Positions 11,261 through 20,971 of a stretch of DNA of 64,000 nucleotides are shown piece by piece. This DNA comes from Varanus komodoensis (taxonomy: Eukaryota > Chordata > Lepidosauria > Squamata > Varanidae), in assembly GCF_004798865.1 (NCBI RefSeq), contig NW_025336598.1, forward strand, positions 33,286,250 through 33,350,249. The letters are read 5' to 3'. The position numbers and the translations under genes are program-made. Below the pieces are notes generated by a model, which ran no database searches, was not told the DNA's origin, and saw only the letters and a list, made by a program, of their open reading frames with translations. The first letter of the stretch is position 1. Every line of letters starts with the position of its first letter.

Positions 11261-13600
11261 CAGCTCAGTCGGTGAGCTTCATTTGTTCCCTACCCTTGTG
11301 CACCCAGAGCCAGCAGAGCTGTCTGCATCAGAAGGTTAAACGCAGCCGGAAGCACCGCATGCTCTTTCTTGCCCAGCAGCCAAAGGCTGGAGTGTCATCC
11401 GCTTTCAGCACAACCTATCACTGCCTTTGCTTTGATGCATCGCAGGCCGTCATTTCGTGGAAGGTAATGTTGCGGCATCTGGGCATGAGCTGCACCTGGT
11501 CTGCATGCTGGGAGGAGAGCTCAGTGCCACAGCTCCGATCATGTGCGCACTGTGTCACTCCCATAGGTGAGTGGCACCAACACCTAAAAATCAAGGGAGA
11601 TTTGATCAAGACAGATAAGCCTCCTGAAGCAAAAAAAGCTCCCCAATGCAGTTTCCATGTGTGGTGTTGGCTTCTCGAACACCCAGCATTTGCTGGGCTC
11701 TTCTGACTCCTGCTTTCATCTTTGGGTTCAGGAGGATGGGATTTGGGATGGCCCTAGGGCCACAAGCATGGGAATGGGGCTGCTCGTCCATAGCAGCTTT
11801 ATAAGGGCTGTCCTATAAAGGCCTGATAAAGCTCAAAAGGAAGGGGGAGCCCCATTGAAATAGAGGCCACCAGCCCCCCCCCCCCCCCGAGAATAAAGGG
11901 GGAAGAAACTCTGCATGAACATGGACGCGTTCCTGCTAGGGGGATTGCTCAAGCACAGAGCAGCACTTAGCACTGGCTCAGGCAATGGAAAGAAGTGGTA
12001 ATTTTCGGCCGCAGCTCAGCAGTAGACTGAATTTTGGCAGCAAACTGCTGCTCTTGCCCAGTGCCTTAGCAAGCATGAATTAAGCGGTGCAATGCTGGTT
12101 TATGTCAACACAGCATCATTAGCACCTCCTTCTTCTGCCTCCTTTAACTAATTGTCACTGAAGTAATATGGAAACTTATCTTTCTTTGTCCAAAGTACAA
12201 AAGCCCTAAAGAACGATATGTCTCCCTGTTCTTGGACTGGAGCGATCTAACTAAAAATAAGTTGTTGCTGGCTATACAAATAAAAGGAAAGGAAAAAAAG
12301 AGTAAAAATTGAATGCTGATGTTAGCATTATTTCATATGATAAAATTAGGATAGACTTGCCTAATGCATGCAAACAATCTCTTTTTAAAAAATAAATACA
12401 TCTCTAGTCAGATCGGAAGCGAAGGAGTGAAGCCTTTTCCCTAACTGCTGCTTTTCCATTCCAAATTGTTCTATCCAGTTTCCCTCCTACAAGAAGCTTC
12501 TGGAAGGGTGTTCCCTCCCATTTTCTCTGCTCCCTTCCCAAAACACCTTTTCACTGAAATGGTGGCAGTGGCAACTGCCATGGCCCAGCGTTGCGGCTTA
12601 GCTATGTGTATTTCCATATAATGATGTGCCAGCTCCTTCGGTGTGTGTCACATATATTTTTTAAAAACTCCCTCTGGTGGACTCCATTTAGCTCGGGTGC
12701 CTAACCTTTGGAACGTGACTGGATTCTGTCTTCCATCCCAGCTACGATCAGCAAGAAGAGAAAAAGAAGGAATACATTTCTGCAGCATGCCACTCAGCAT
12801 GGCAGCTTTAGATGTAGCGGGATCTGTTATGTGATTCTTCCCATCTATTTCTCTCTCGTCCATAAATGTACTTGACCTTTCTGTTTTACTTACCAGATGG
12901 CAGCAGCAACTACTTTTTGCCTACTTTTTTTTCTAAATTCATGCATCTCAAACTGCTTTTTTCTGGTGATCTTGTGCCCCCAGTTAGTAATTTATCATCA
13001 TTGAACAGATTTACAGAATGTACATGGAAAATGCTCTTTTCCACTTCCTCTCCAAAACAAATGGAAATATTTTCTTCTATTAAAATGGACTCCCACACCT
13101 TATGGTGATGATTCTTCCATCTCCACGTTAAAATGATTTAATCATGGAGCTGATGTCGAGATAACAGACCTAGATTAACACAGCTTATTTGGGCTGTAGA
13201 AAATTCATCGAGCTGTACCACATACACCCTGCCTAAGGCTGATCTGCTTCTTAAATTATAGCAAAGCTATAATGTGGTACAAAGAGAGAGCTTTCACCCT
13301 TGTTGATTTCGCTTTTCCTTCTAGGAGGAGAGGAGACCGATTAGGAGAGGACACAAAAAACTAAAGAGGGTACTGATGTCCCCTGTTGGGGAAAGAGAGG
13401 AAAAGAGAAGGGTAACATTCAGCGTTACACCCCTCCAAATATATCATCGGTACTGTCAGTGTTAACAGCAGTGGCCATCTGTTAGGTGGCTAGGTGTGCC
13501 CAGTTATCCCAACACCCCCAAAGAGAAATAAAGTGATGTTTATAGTGTAACGACCAGTCATAATCCTTGTTCAAATCTATACATCTTTCATGTTATACAA
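11261..13600. other. No recognised feature apart from a poly-C run
   Basis: A 144-codon frame at 11272-11706 (+) has no recognisable domain. A run of 15 C lies at 11874-11888. The rest is ordinary sequence with no repeat family that I can name. Confidence 0.45.
11874..11888. repeat. Poly-C homopolymer
   Basis: Fifteen consecutive C on the plus strand. Such runs are unstable and error-prone in assemblies. Confidence 0.95.
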
Positions 13601-13611
13601 CATGATACAAC

Positions 13612-13666
13612 AGCTTCAGATACAACAGACGTTCATGTTTATGGAACGTCTGTTATATCATAAGCT
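13612..13666. other. Imperfect 23-bp-arm hairpin
   Basis: The left arm at 13612-13634 (agcttcagatacaacagacg plus ttc) pairs with the right arm at 13644-13666 with 20 of 23 positions complementary. The innermost 11 pairs are perfect (aacagacgttc with gaacgtctgtt). The loop is 9 bases, atgtttatg. The size is similar to a small pre-miRNA stem, but a short MITE remnant or a chance palindrome is equally possible. There is no expression evidence. Confidence 0.6.
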
Positions 13667-13944
13667 ACACAGTGTTATCTTTGAAGGAATATTGTAGTCC
13701 TTGGATTATACTGTGTTTCTTAATGTTCATTTAAAAATATTGAAAAAGTATTGAGCCTTAGAGGAGGTTAATTATATAAAGCAAAGCTATACTGAAGCTA
13801 ATGGTAAATACATCCCGGGGAAATACAGAGCATTCTCAGCCAGAGAACAAATTCTCACAGGTATTTGCATAGTTGAGGGCTCTTTCATGAATTTGCCAGG
13901 AAGAATTCTCCATCATCGTAATTCTTGATTCTTTATAAACTTTA

Positions 13945-14175
13945 GCATTTCATTGTCATAGTCTTTATTGGGATTTCTGACCCCCTCTCAGTGTAGATCC
14001 ACAAGGCAGTTTACATAACATGACCTACGTGAGAGTATGAAGAATCCACTTAGAACAACAAAAGCAACTATGCAAAAGAGGCTCGGTTTTTAAATGGCTG
14101 GTGAAAGAGCTATGCCTTAACCTGCTTCCAAAAAGACACCAAGGAAGAAGGCAGCTTTCCCCTCTAAAGTTGGTG
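13945..14175 (-). mobile_element. L2/CR1-type LINE 3' fragment
   Basis: In plus-strand order it shows a reversed LINE tail ('atctttattgggatttctg' type), then a tract equivalent to 'ggcagtttacataacatg', an A-rich part, and 'aaagagctatgccttaacct'. The last segment corresponds on the minus strand to the 'LKTHLFTQAF'-like end of ORF2. It is strongly decayed. Confidence 0.5.
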
Positions 14176-14376
14176 GATGCAGACTGTCTCAGAATACTGT
14201 GAGGGACGTCCGTATTCGATGCTACGCTGCTGCTGTGTTCGTTTCCCAGCTACTAAATTCAAGGCTCATCCTACTGCTCCGTAAGAGATGAAACCAATCC
14301 AGATGGGTTGTGTGTATGCATGTCTGTTTTAAGCTCCTCTGAAAATGATCTTTTGCCTTTGTGTTTGCATATTCAG

Positions 14377-14493
14377 ATGCAGCAATCATGTCCTCAGTTT
14401 ATTTCAATGGAGGTTTCATGCTGCTGCTGACTTTCTGGATGATTTACAATCAAATGCAAAATATGCTACAGAGAGCACAGACTTCACAAGAAG
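14377..14493 (+). other. Exon-like open segment, unassigned
   Basis: An AG at 14375-14376 and a GT at 14494-14495 bracket 117 bases (39 codons) that are open in two frames. One frame encodes a hydrophobic stretch, FNGGFMLLLTFWMIYNQ. The other encodes HVLSLFQWRFHAAADFLDD and meets a stop immediately after the segment. I do not recognise either. The polypyrimidine tract is weak and chance is the likelier explanation. Confidence 0.12.
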
Positions 14494-14499
14494 GTAGCC

Positions 14500-15590
14500 T
14501 CTATTCCATTCCCCCCACTCCTCATTAACACGTGACTTCCCAAGCTTCACGACCAGTTCTATTCTTGCACAGATTTGGAGACTATGAGCAACAAAGAATT
14601 TTCATGGAGAGGTCCCAGATAAATAGGACCCCTGTGCTGGCTAGCTGGTTTGCAAAGCATGGCTGTGGAGACAAATCCACTTTCTTTGTTCATGCAAATA
14701 TATATATTGAGAGCCTCACAAAACATCTGAACATAGACTGCATCTACATGATTATGTCAATAGGACTATTTTCTTTGTCTTATCTGTGATAGAACGAATG
14801 CAAGCAAAAGCAAGCAAAACACCTTAAAGCTCAAGTTTAGTCAATCAGCTTTAGTCTGCGAGTCCACAGCTGAGCATTTCCCGTTTCATAGGCAGGTCCA
14901 ACCTTAGGAAGGGGCAAGATGGGCCCTTGCTCAAGGTGCTGAGCTGACGGGGGCACTGAGCTGAGCCCCATCATGGTGATAAGCTGCTATGACCTAGGTT
15001 GGCAAAAAGCAGTCCTTCACCTGCTGCTGCTCCAGTGCTACAGGCTGTCAAATCCAGCACTTTTTCTCAGCAAATCCCTTAAATCGCTGTCACCAACAGA
15101 AGCCGTTCTAGCAGGCTGCATGGAGGGAGATTAGAGGGTAAAACAGGGCTAGGTTGCAATAACATTTTTCCTCCCCTCCTTTCCCACTCCCCTTTCCTTG
15201 TGTGTTGCGTCTTTTTAGATTGTAAGTCTGCCGGAAGGGAATGTCTTGTTTAACCAGTCATTCACAAGCTCTTCTGGGACACTTTCTGGTGGAGGAGCAA
15301 CATAAAATATTTCAAACAAGTCTTAAAGCAAATCTATGAAGAGGAACTTCCATCAAATAGCTTCCAAGTATTTCCTCCCCCTGCAGGATCCTGTTAAATG
15401 TCATTCTTTCTGGATAAAATCAGCAGAGCATGGCTTAATTTTAGGAAGACATTCCTGAGCACTATAAGCACTACAGATACTATGGGCTTTTATGCAGGAG
15501 GCATTTACTGTGCTCTTCTGTAGTCTATCTACCCTCCATTTTGTTGTAGCATCGAGATCCAAGCACTGCACCACAAGCTCTCGCTTTTCT
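14500..15590. other. No confirmed feature; possible unclassified repeat
   Basis: The part at about 14880-15060 ('gcaggtccaaccttaggaag', 'gggcactgagctgagcccc') has the look of a squamate interspersed repeat, but I cannot assign it or define its ends. The rest holds no feature. Confidence 0.35.
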
Positions 15591-15597
15591 CCTACAC

Positions 15598-15835
15598 AGC
15601 TTCTAGGTGGCGCTATGTTGTAGCAGATTTGCACAAATAGAGGCTGTGCCCTTTCCCTCATTGTTCTATAATAGCTCATTTTCTCTTTTCGGCAAATAAA
15701 CAGACAAACGAATGGATGAGGAAAATGGTCCGAAATACTCCAAAAAAGCAGAGACTGGGGGCCATAGCATCTAATGAGCCCATAAACAACCATGAGTAAG
15801 GAATCATGAGTGCACAATAAATGGCGTGAGCAGTA
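15598..15835 (+). repeat. Dispersed CTCTAGGTGGC-bearing repeat, longer copy
   Basis: Starts with 'ttctaggtggcgctatgttg' and runs into 'tagcagatttgcacaaat', a pyrimidine-rich part, 'gagcccataaacaaccatga', and 'gtaaggaatcatgagtgcac' with 'aataaatgg'. The same order of blocks occurs at 44575-44795, so the unit is at least about 220 bases. It is neither a known SINE nor a known LINE to me. The minus-strand frames here are by-products of the repeat. Confidence 0.6.
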
Positions 15836-16480
15836 TAAATACTAAGAGCACAATTAACCATAAACAAGCTACAGTATATACTGAGTGATGCGTGGCGGAG
15901 GGGGAGCACTGAAGCTGCTATTTATCCTAAAGTCGGCCCTGTTCATAGTCCTGTGTCTTGACCATGCTGTTCTCTAAACTGAATTGCTATATGCTTTTCT
16001 GCAAAAAGAGCATCAACACATTTTCAGCTTTAATGATCTTCCGCTTTAGATTCTGAAAGTGATAGCATCGAACAGCTCTCATGCTTTCACACTTAAGTTG
16101 CAGTGTGGGTCAAACTGAGTTTGTGTGCTGCAAACTGACACCGAAGTGCCACAGACTGTTTGCTCTGCACGTCTTCTGTGCATTTACGCCCATTCCTTTG
16201 ACGATTTGAGCCATCCCTACCCCGCATCCATCAGTTGGGAGAGATCCCATGGGGATAAGTTGCTGCAGTTCACCCTGACACTGATCAAGACCACATTAGT
16301 AACACGCTGTTGGTTGGCCCCTGCGCTGGTACTGATTGCATGTGGTACCCGAACTCATTCCGGCCCATGCAAGAATACCTTTGCATGCCTCACCTAAGAC
16401 AAACAGGTGACAGCTTTTGCATGGCCATGGATCACCCATCTTGTGTGACGTGCATCCTCAAGCTTATTTGTTCGTTTCAT
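15836..16480. other. No recognised feature
   Basis: Unremarkable sequence with a few 60- to 90-codon frames and no domain or repeat signature. Confidence 0.5.
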
Positions 16481-16484
16481 CTAT

Positions 16485-16870
16485 TTCATTTCTAGATTGC
16501 CCAATAACCAAAGTCCTCTGGGTGATCCACGTAAGCACAACATAATAAAAGCATGATATACAAATGCTTTAACAGACAAAATTTTTCTAAATCATTTAAA
16601 ACATGATTAAAAAAAAAACAGTGGTCGGAAGCAACAACAACAACAACAGGACGCCAGGATCAGATTAAAAAACAAACCAAAAGCTGACATTGAAAGCCTA
16701 TCCTATGTTTTCAAAGGCCCGGGAGCAGAGAAGAGTATTAACCAGTTGCTTGAAAAGATGACAGTGTTGGTTCCAGGTGGACCTTGGTGGGGAGAGCATT
16801 CTATCAGTGGGGGGAGGGCTACCACCAATAAGGCCCTGTCTCTTGTTGTCGTCCTCGAAGCCTCTCTTAA
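16485..16870 (-). mobile_element. L2/CR1-type LINE 3' fragment
   Basis: In plus order: 'tttctagattgcccaataac', 'ctctgggtgatccacgtaag', an A-rich tract with a short (CAA)n, then 'aggtggaccttggtggggag' and 'caataaggccctgtctcttg'. On the minus strand the last parts give HLFKQLVNTLLCSRAF-like peptide, a decayed ORF2 C-terminus. The tail lies at the plus-strand left end. Confidence 0.65.
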
Positions 16871-17323
16871 AAGAAGATACTCAAAGGATTTTCTTTGGAT
16901 TTTCTTTCAGGGTTCAGGTACTCAGTAACATCTGTGGAATTTGTTTATTTGTCACTTACACACTATCTTGGCATGCTATGTGCTAAATATTTTAACTGGC
17001 AGAAGGATTTAGATCAAAAATAGTTACTTCTTCCTTTATGGCAGAAAGGAAGAACAACTGATATAGTTTGGTGAATTGCATTTTTAAAAAACTGTCTAGC
17101 TTATGTTGCACTTGATATGTGCACACTCTCAGCACACCTTCTTGGTGCAGAAATGTGGAGGTGAGCAGTAATGTGAACATCCTATGTGAAAATATGGTGC
17201 CATATATACAAGCGAATGCATTTCCTGTGTGAATATATAATTCAGTCATTATTTCTGTTCCTCCACTAAATTCCTATGGGTGATACAGACACAGTTCAAG
17301 TGCCAGCCTAACACATCCTCACA

Positions 17324-17395
17324 GCCTTCCTTTATTTATTGTTTAAAGGCTTTCTATCCCGCCCTTCACAATGTCTCAGGGCAGTAGCACTGCCA
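17324..17395 (-). repeat. Reversed LINE/SINE tail
   Basis: 'tttatttattgtttaaaggc' followed by 'tttctatcccgcccttcac' and 'ctcagggcagtagc' is the reverse complement of the common 3' tail shared by squamate LINEs and SINEs. Little or no body follows. Confidence 0.6.
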
Positions 17396-17479
17396 TTTCC
17401 TCCCTCTGACCAAGATCTGGGGAAATCCTTTTCTCTGGTTTGCCACGTAGGCTGGACTTGCACAGCAGTGGCTAACACG

Positions 17480-17745
17480 AGCGCAGGAGAGTCAGACCAG
17501 CTCCGAGCGAGGGCCCACCTGGTCCAGCATTCAGTGGCCACCCAGCCGCCTGAGGGAAGCCCCTGAGCAGGGATGGATGCAAGAGTGTTCTCCCGCTTGT
17601 GTTCGCCAGCAGCTGGTTTGCAGGACCTTCCTCCGGTACCGGCAGTCATATAGAACCCTCTTGATGAGAAGCCACGGATAGCCACACCCCCCATGGAGGT
17701 GCCATCCAGGTTGGTGGCCATCACTGCATCCTCAAGTAGGACATA
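17480..17745 (-). mobile_element. CR1-type LINE fragment
   Basis: Plus strand reads 'gagagtcagaccagctccga', 'gggcccacctggtccagcat', 'tcagtggccacccagccgcc', 'gtgttctcccgcttgtgttc', and finally 'gttggtggccatcactgcat'. These blocks occur in the same order in the widespread reptile CR1 3' region. A hAT-type element sits directly at its right edge. Confidence 0.75.
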
Positions 17746-17753
17746 CATGGCCC

Positions 17754-17929
17754 CAGGGCCGCCTTAACAGCATGATGGGTCCCGGGCACAGCAGTGCACT
17801 GGGGCCCCTACGACAAGACAACGCCTGTTAATTTTGGAAGTTTTCCAATTTTCCAAGGGTGAACATACACAGATTAGTATGGGGCCCACGGGCAAGGGCC
17901 CATCAGGCCCATGCGATAAGACGGCCCTG
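17754..17929. mobile_element. hAT-type non-autonomous DNA transposon
   Basis: The 176-bp element begins CAGGGCCGCCTTA and ends TAAGACGGCCCTG, so 12 of 13 terminal bases are inverted complements. The similarity extends further inward (gatgggtccc on the left against gggcccatc on the right). It is flanked by an exact 8-bp direct repeat, CATGGCCC, at 17746-17753 and 17930-17937. CAG-starting termini with an 8-bp duplication are the hAT signature. No coding capacity is present. Confidence 0.88.
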
Positions 17930-17937
17930 CATGGCCC

Positions 17938-18465
17938 CTGACTGCTCAGCATTTGCATCCTACTAAAGTTATCCCCTGCTCTTCATGGAGTTCATTTTTA
18001 AGGGAAGAAAAGAAACACAGAACTAATTTTTGATAGGCTAACAGCCCGGGCTCTTGTGGGGGGGAAACAACAAACAGAACAGAGCAGTTGCCTGAAGCTT
18101 GCGGCGAGGATGACCATCTGCATTCAGTTTGGAACTAGCAACGCGTGATGAGCGAAGAGCAGGCACCCCATCACAGAAAAAAGACCGGCATCTGCTCCTG
18201 TTTCCATGTATGGCACTGCAGCCTGGATTCAGCGGATCTTAGCGGAACGTAGCTCGGTGGAGCAGCACGCCTCTGTCCTGGTGCTCGCCCAGATCCTCTC
18301 TTTATAGCTCTGGCATTGTTCAAGTGTTGCTGCACGGCAACCGTGGGATGACCCACCCACACAGATGCACGCACCTGCCCAGCTCCTGGTGGTTTCCCCG
18401 TCACTGTGACTAAAGCTGTTTCAGGCCCCAGTGCAACCTAAATCTGGACTGAAATGTGTCTAGGT
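17938..18465. other. No recognised feature
   Basis: Mixed sequence with a short G run near 18058. No gene or repeat identified. Confidence 0.5.
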
Positions 18466-18746
18466 CAGTGGTGGGGAAATTCAGGCACCTGGAGGGCACT
18501 GTCACTCCCTCGGTGGACCACACCTTCCCCCCCTCCACTGCGTTGGAAAATATCTTGAAATTATTGTTATTTGTAAAAGGCACGTGGAAGAGCTGTGGAG
18601 CACCAAAATGGTCAAATCTGCTTTCACTCTAAGGAAGAAAACAAGAAAGAGAAAAAGCTTCAAAGTAGCTACCTTGGACTTGGAGGTATGGAGCAGCGGC
18701 ATCAGGGACTCTAAGTGGCCTTCAGAACACACTTTGCCCAGTCCTG
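18466..18746. mobile_element. hAT-type non-autonomous DNA transposon
   Basis: It starts CAGTGGTGGGGAAATTC and ends CACTTTGCCCAGTCCTG, imperfect inverted termini of the 'caggggtggggaac' class. The flanks gtctaggt (18458-18465) and gtctagag (18747-18754) match at 6 of 8 positions, consistent with an aged 8-bp target duplication. The interior 'gagcagcggcatcagggact' is the right-hand part of this common squamate family. Confidence 0.7.
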
Positions 18747-18754
18747 GTCTAGAG

Positions 18755-19300
18755 AATTCTGGGAGCCAAAGGGCCACTAAATTCTTCAGCACCGGGTCTC
18801 AAAAGCGTTGAACCTGGCCAGAAATTATCCTTCCCCAGTGAAGGTCTCATAGGAGGCATTCAAAAACTGATCTGCGCCACATGTTCCTCTGCAGAGGCTC
18901 ATGTCCCTTCTCTGCAGTAGGACTCTAGTGACACTAGGACACTAGCACCTGACTACTTTATAGATTACCTCCAGACCCCAATCCAGCGGAGTTTAAGCCC
19001 TTGAATCCCACTGAATGGGCTTGGTTATGTATAACTCTGTATTGGAGTGTGTCCAAAGGGCTCAAAACAGGTTCTTATCTAATGTTTGAAGAGTCCCTTT
19101 GTTTCAAAGTTCACTCCAGCCTTGAATCTGAGGGTCCTTCCCCCAGGCAGCTGTATTTAGGATAGCTGGAGCTTCAAAAAAAGAAAAACCTCTTTCCCTT
19201 GTTCATCTGAGCACACACCCAAAAGTCACTGATGTGCAGTGAGACACCCACACACTGTAACGCTTTGAAGGATCGGGCAGGCAAAGGATAAGGGGGTTCC
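18755..19300. other. No recognised feature
   Basis: Unremarkable sequence. No repeat or gene signature. Confidence 0.5.
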
Positions 19301-19304
19301 TTGA

Positions 19305-19720
19305 TTCTATCAAATGCTAACTGATTTTGACAGATTGATAATCATCTTGAAAGACCTTTTCGTTAAGTCCCACAAAAATATTACACTGCAAGTGTTTCGA
19401 GCACCTCGGCAAGAACATGACAAAATATTAGCTTTTTCAAACTAATAACACTTCTGAAGCTGCGACCCAAATAGCTCATGAAAAAGAGAGTGAACCAAAG
19501 TGCTGTAAAGAATGATGTTAATTTTTCCATACGTGTTAGAATGGCTGTTTCTTTAACTTAACTTTTAATTAAGTCAGCCTTCATCCTAACACTGATATAA
19601 CATTTGTTGCTAGAAATACTAATTTAAGCATTTCCTCTCATTAGCTAAGATGCACAGATAGCTACCCAAGATGCTTGACAAATATGCTTAACTACATAAA
19701 CTCTACGTGTTTAGAAAAGT
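19305..19720. other. Candidate conserved non-coding element
   Basis: A repeat-free AT-rich stretch without low complexity. It carries motifs common in developmental enhancers: 'gattttgacagattgataat' (TGACAG for MEIS/TGIF, GATAAT-like) and 'aacttttaattaagtcagc' (homeodomain TAATTA). This is an impression from composition and motifs; no cross-species comparison was possible. Confidence 0.25.
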
Positions 19721-19993
19721 GTATGAAAAATATTGACACCTGGGAAAATGATCAGACAGCATGAGTGTAACACGTTGATCCTATGGGCGTGCATAGCTGC
19801 GGGGGCACAGAAAGGGCATGACAACATGCATCAGAAGAAGTGGCCCCTGGCTTTCAGTAGCTCATGGAAACAGTAATGTGTTGGCATTTACAATGCTGCC
19901 AGACTCATTTGGTACAGGAAGCGGTGTCAGAACAGGCTGCTATGGTCAGTGCGTGGCTGATGATCAAAGCAGCCCTCCCTCATCATTTACAAC

Positions 19994-20193
19994 TTTATTT
20001 ATTTGCGAAAGCGATACTGTCCCTTTCCTCCAAGGAACGCAGTTCAGCATCCACGGCCCTCGCCTTGTCCATGTGATCCCCACAACACCTGCACGAGCCA
20101 GGCCGAGAGTCAGCAACTGGCTCAAAGTCAGAGATTTAGACCCAGGTCCCCTCAGCCCTTGGTGACTCTAAGCATTACACTGCACTGGCTGTA
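19994..20193 (-). repeat. Sauria-type tRNA-derived SINE, old copy
   Basis: Reversed tail 'tttatttatttgcgaaagcg', then 'gtgatccccacaacacctgc', 'gccgagagtcagcaactggc', a B-box complement near 'gacccaggtcccctcagccc', and the reversed head 'aagcattacactgcactggc'. It is full in layout but diverged. Confidence 0.75.
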
Positions 20194-20403
20194 GAGCTGG
20201 ATCCAGACTAAGTCATACTTTCTACACTTCTTAAGTGTTTCTCATTCCCCAGTCCCGTTATTTACAGACTGTCCACTCTAATTGTTTACAGGCTGTTTAG
20301 ACTGTTCAGTTTTAGTTCTGTGTATGAAGAGCACTTTCTGAACATTTTTTAGCTCAGGGAAAATAGATATTATTTGCAATGGCAAAAGAAACCATATTTT
20401 CAT

Positions 20404-20448
20404 GTAGTTTGTACTATTCCACGATACCACAGTGCCACCTAGAGGTTA
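20404..20448 (-). repeat. Dispersed CTCTAGGTGGC-bearing repeat, core
   Basis: On the minus strand: 'cctctaggtggcactgtggt' then 'atcgtggaatagtacaaa'. It is the closest match to the 44575 copy ('tagaatagcacaaat'). Confidence 0.55.
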
Positions 20449-20639
20449 AGTAGTGGAAATGCAGGAAAGGGAATAATCTGCATGGAGCACTTGGGTCTCA
20501 GCAGATGCAGCAGATGCAGAACCTCATGTAGAAAAGTCCTATTAATTGGCTGTTGATCTGCTTTCTGTTTTATTACAGAGCTGTTACCAAAGCACTACAG
20601 GAACATTTCCTTTCCTACATTGCTACACAACCTCTGCTA

Positions 20640-20690
20640 CATATCACTGTGGAACAGCAGAATAGCACGAATACACACAAGAAAATTGCA
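20640..20690 (+). repeat. Possible partial copy of the same dispersed repeat
   Basis: 'tatcactgtggaacagcaga' followed by 'atagcacgaatac' resembles the right half of the family, without the CTCTAGGTGGC core. It lies in inverted orientation about 200 bases from the 20404 copy. Confidence 0.35.
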
Positions 20691-20729
20691 CTTTCTTTTG
20701 CTTTCACAATTAAGAGGCTCAGTTCCCTC

Positions 20730-20971
20730 TTATTTATTTATTGACTTTATATTCTACCTTTTTCTTTTAAAGAACTCAAAGTGGTTTACCTCAGTCTCCT
20801 CCTGCTGCGCTGAATCTTATCCCCACAACAACAACCCTGTGAGGTAGGTTGGGCTGAGAGTTTTTGACTGCCCAAAGTCACCCAGTTGGCTCCATGGCTG
20901 AGCGGGGACCAGAACCCAGATTGCCTGAGTCCCAGTCCCAGGCTCTTAACCACTGCGCCACACTGGCTCTC
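20730..20971 (-). repeat. Sauria-type tRNA-derived SINE, full length
   Basis: On the minus strand it opens 'gagagccagtgtggcgcagt' and 'ggttaagagc' (A box), then 'ggttctggtccccgctc' (B box), 'agccatggagccaactgggt', 'cctacctcacagggttgttg', 'aaccactttgagttc', and a tail of taaa-type repeats. All expected blocks are present in order. It is the best-preserved SINE in the window together with the one at 43781. Confidence 0.9.

Noticed and set aside
11272-11706. 144-codon plus-strand frame
   Set aside because: No domain recognised, no good exon borders, and composition like the surrounding DNA.
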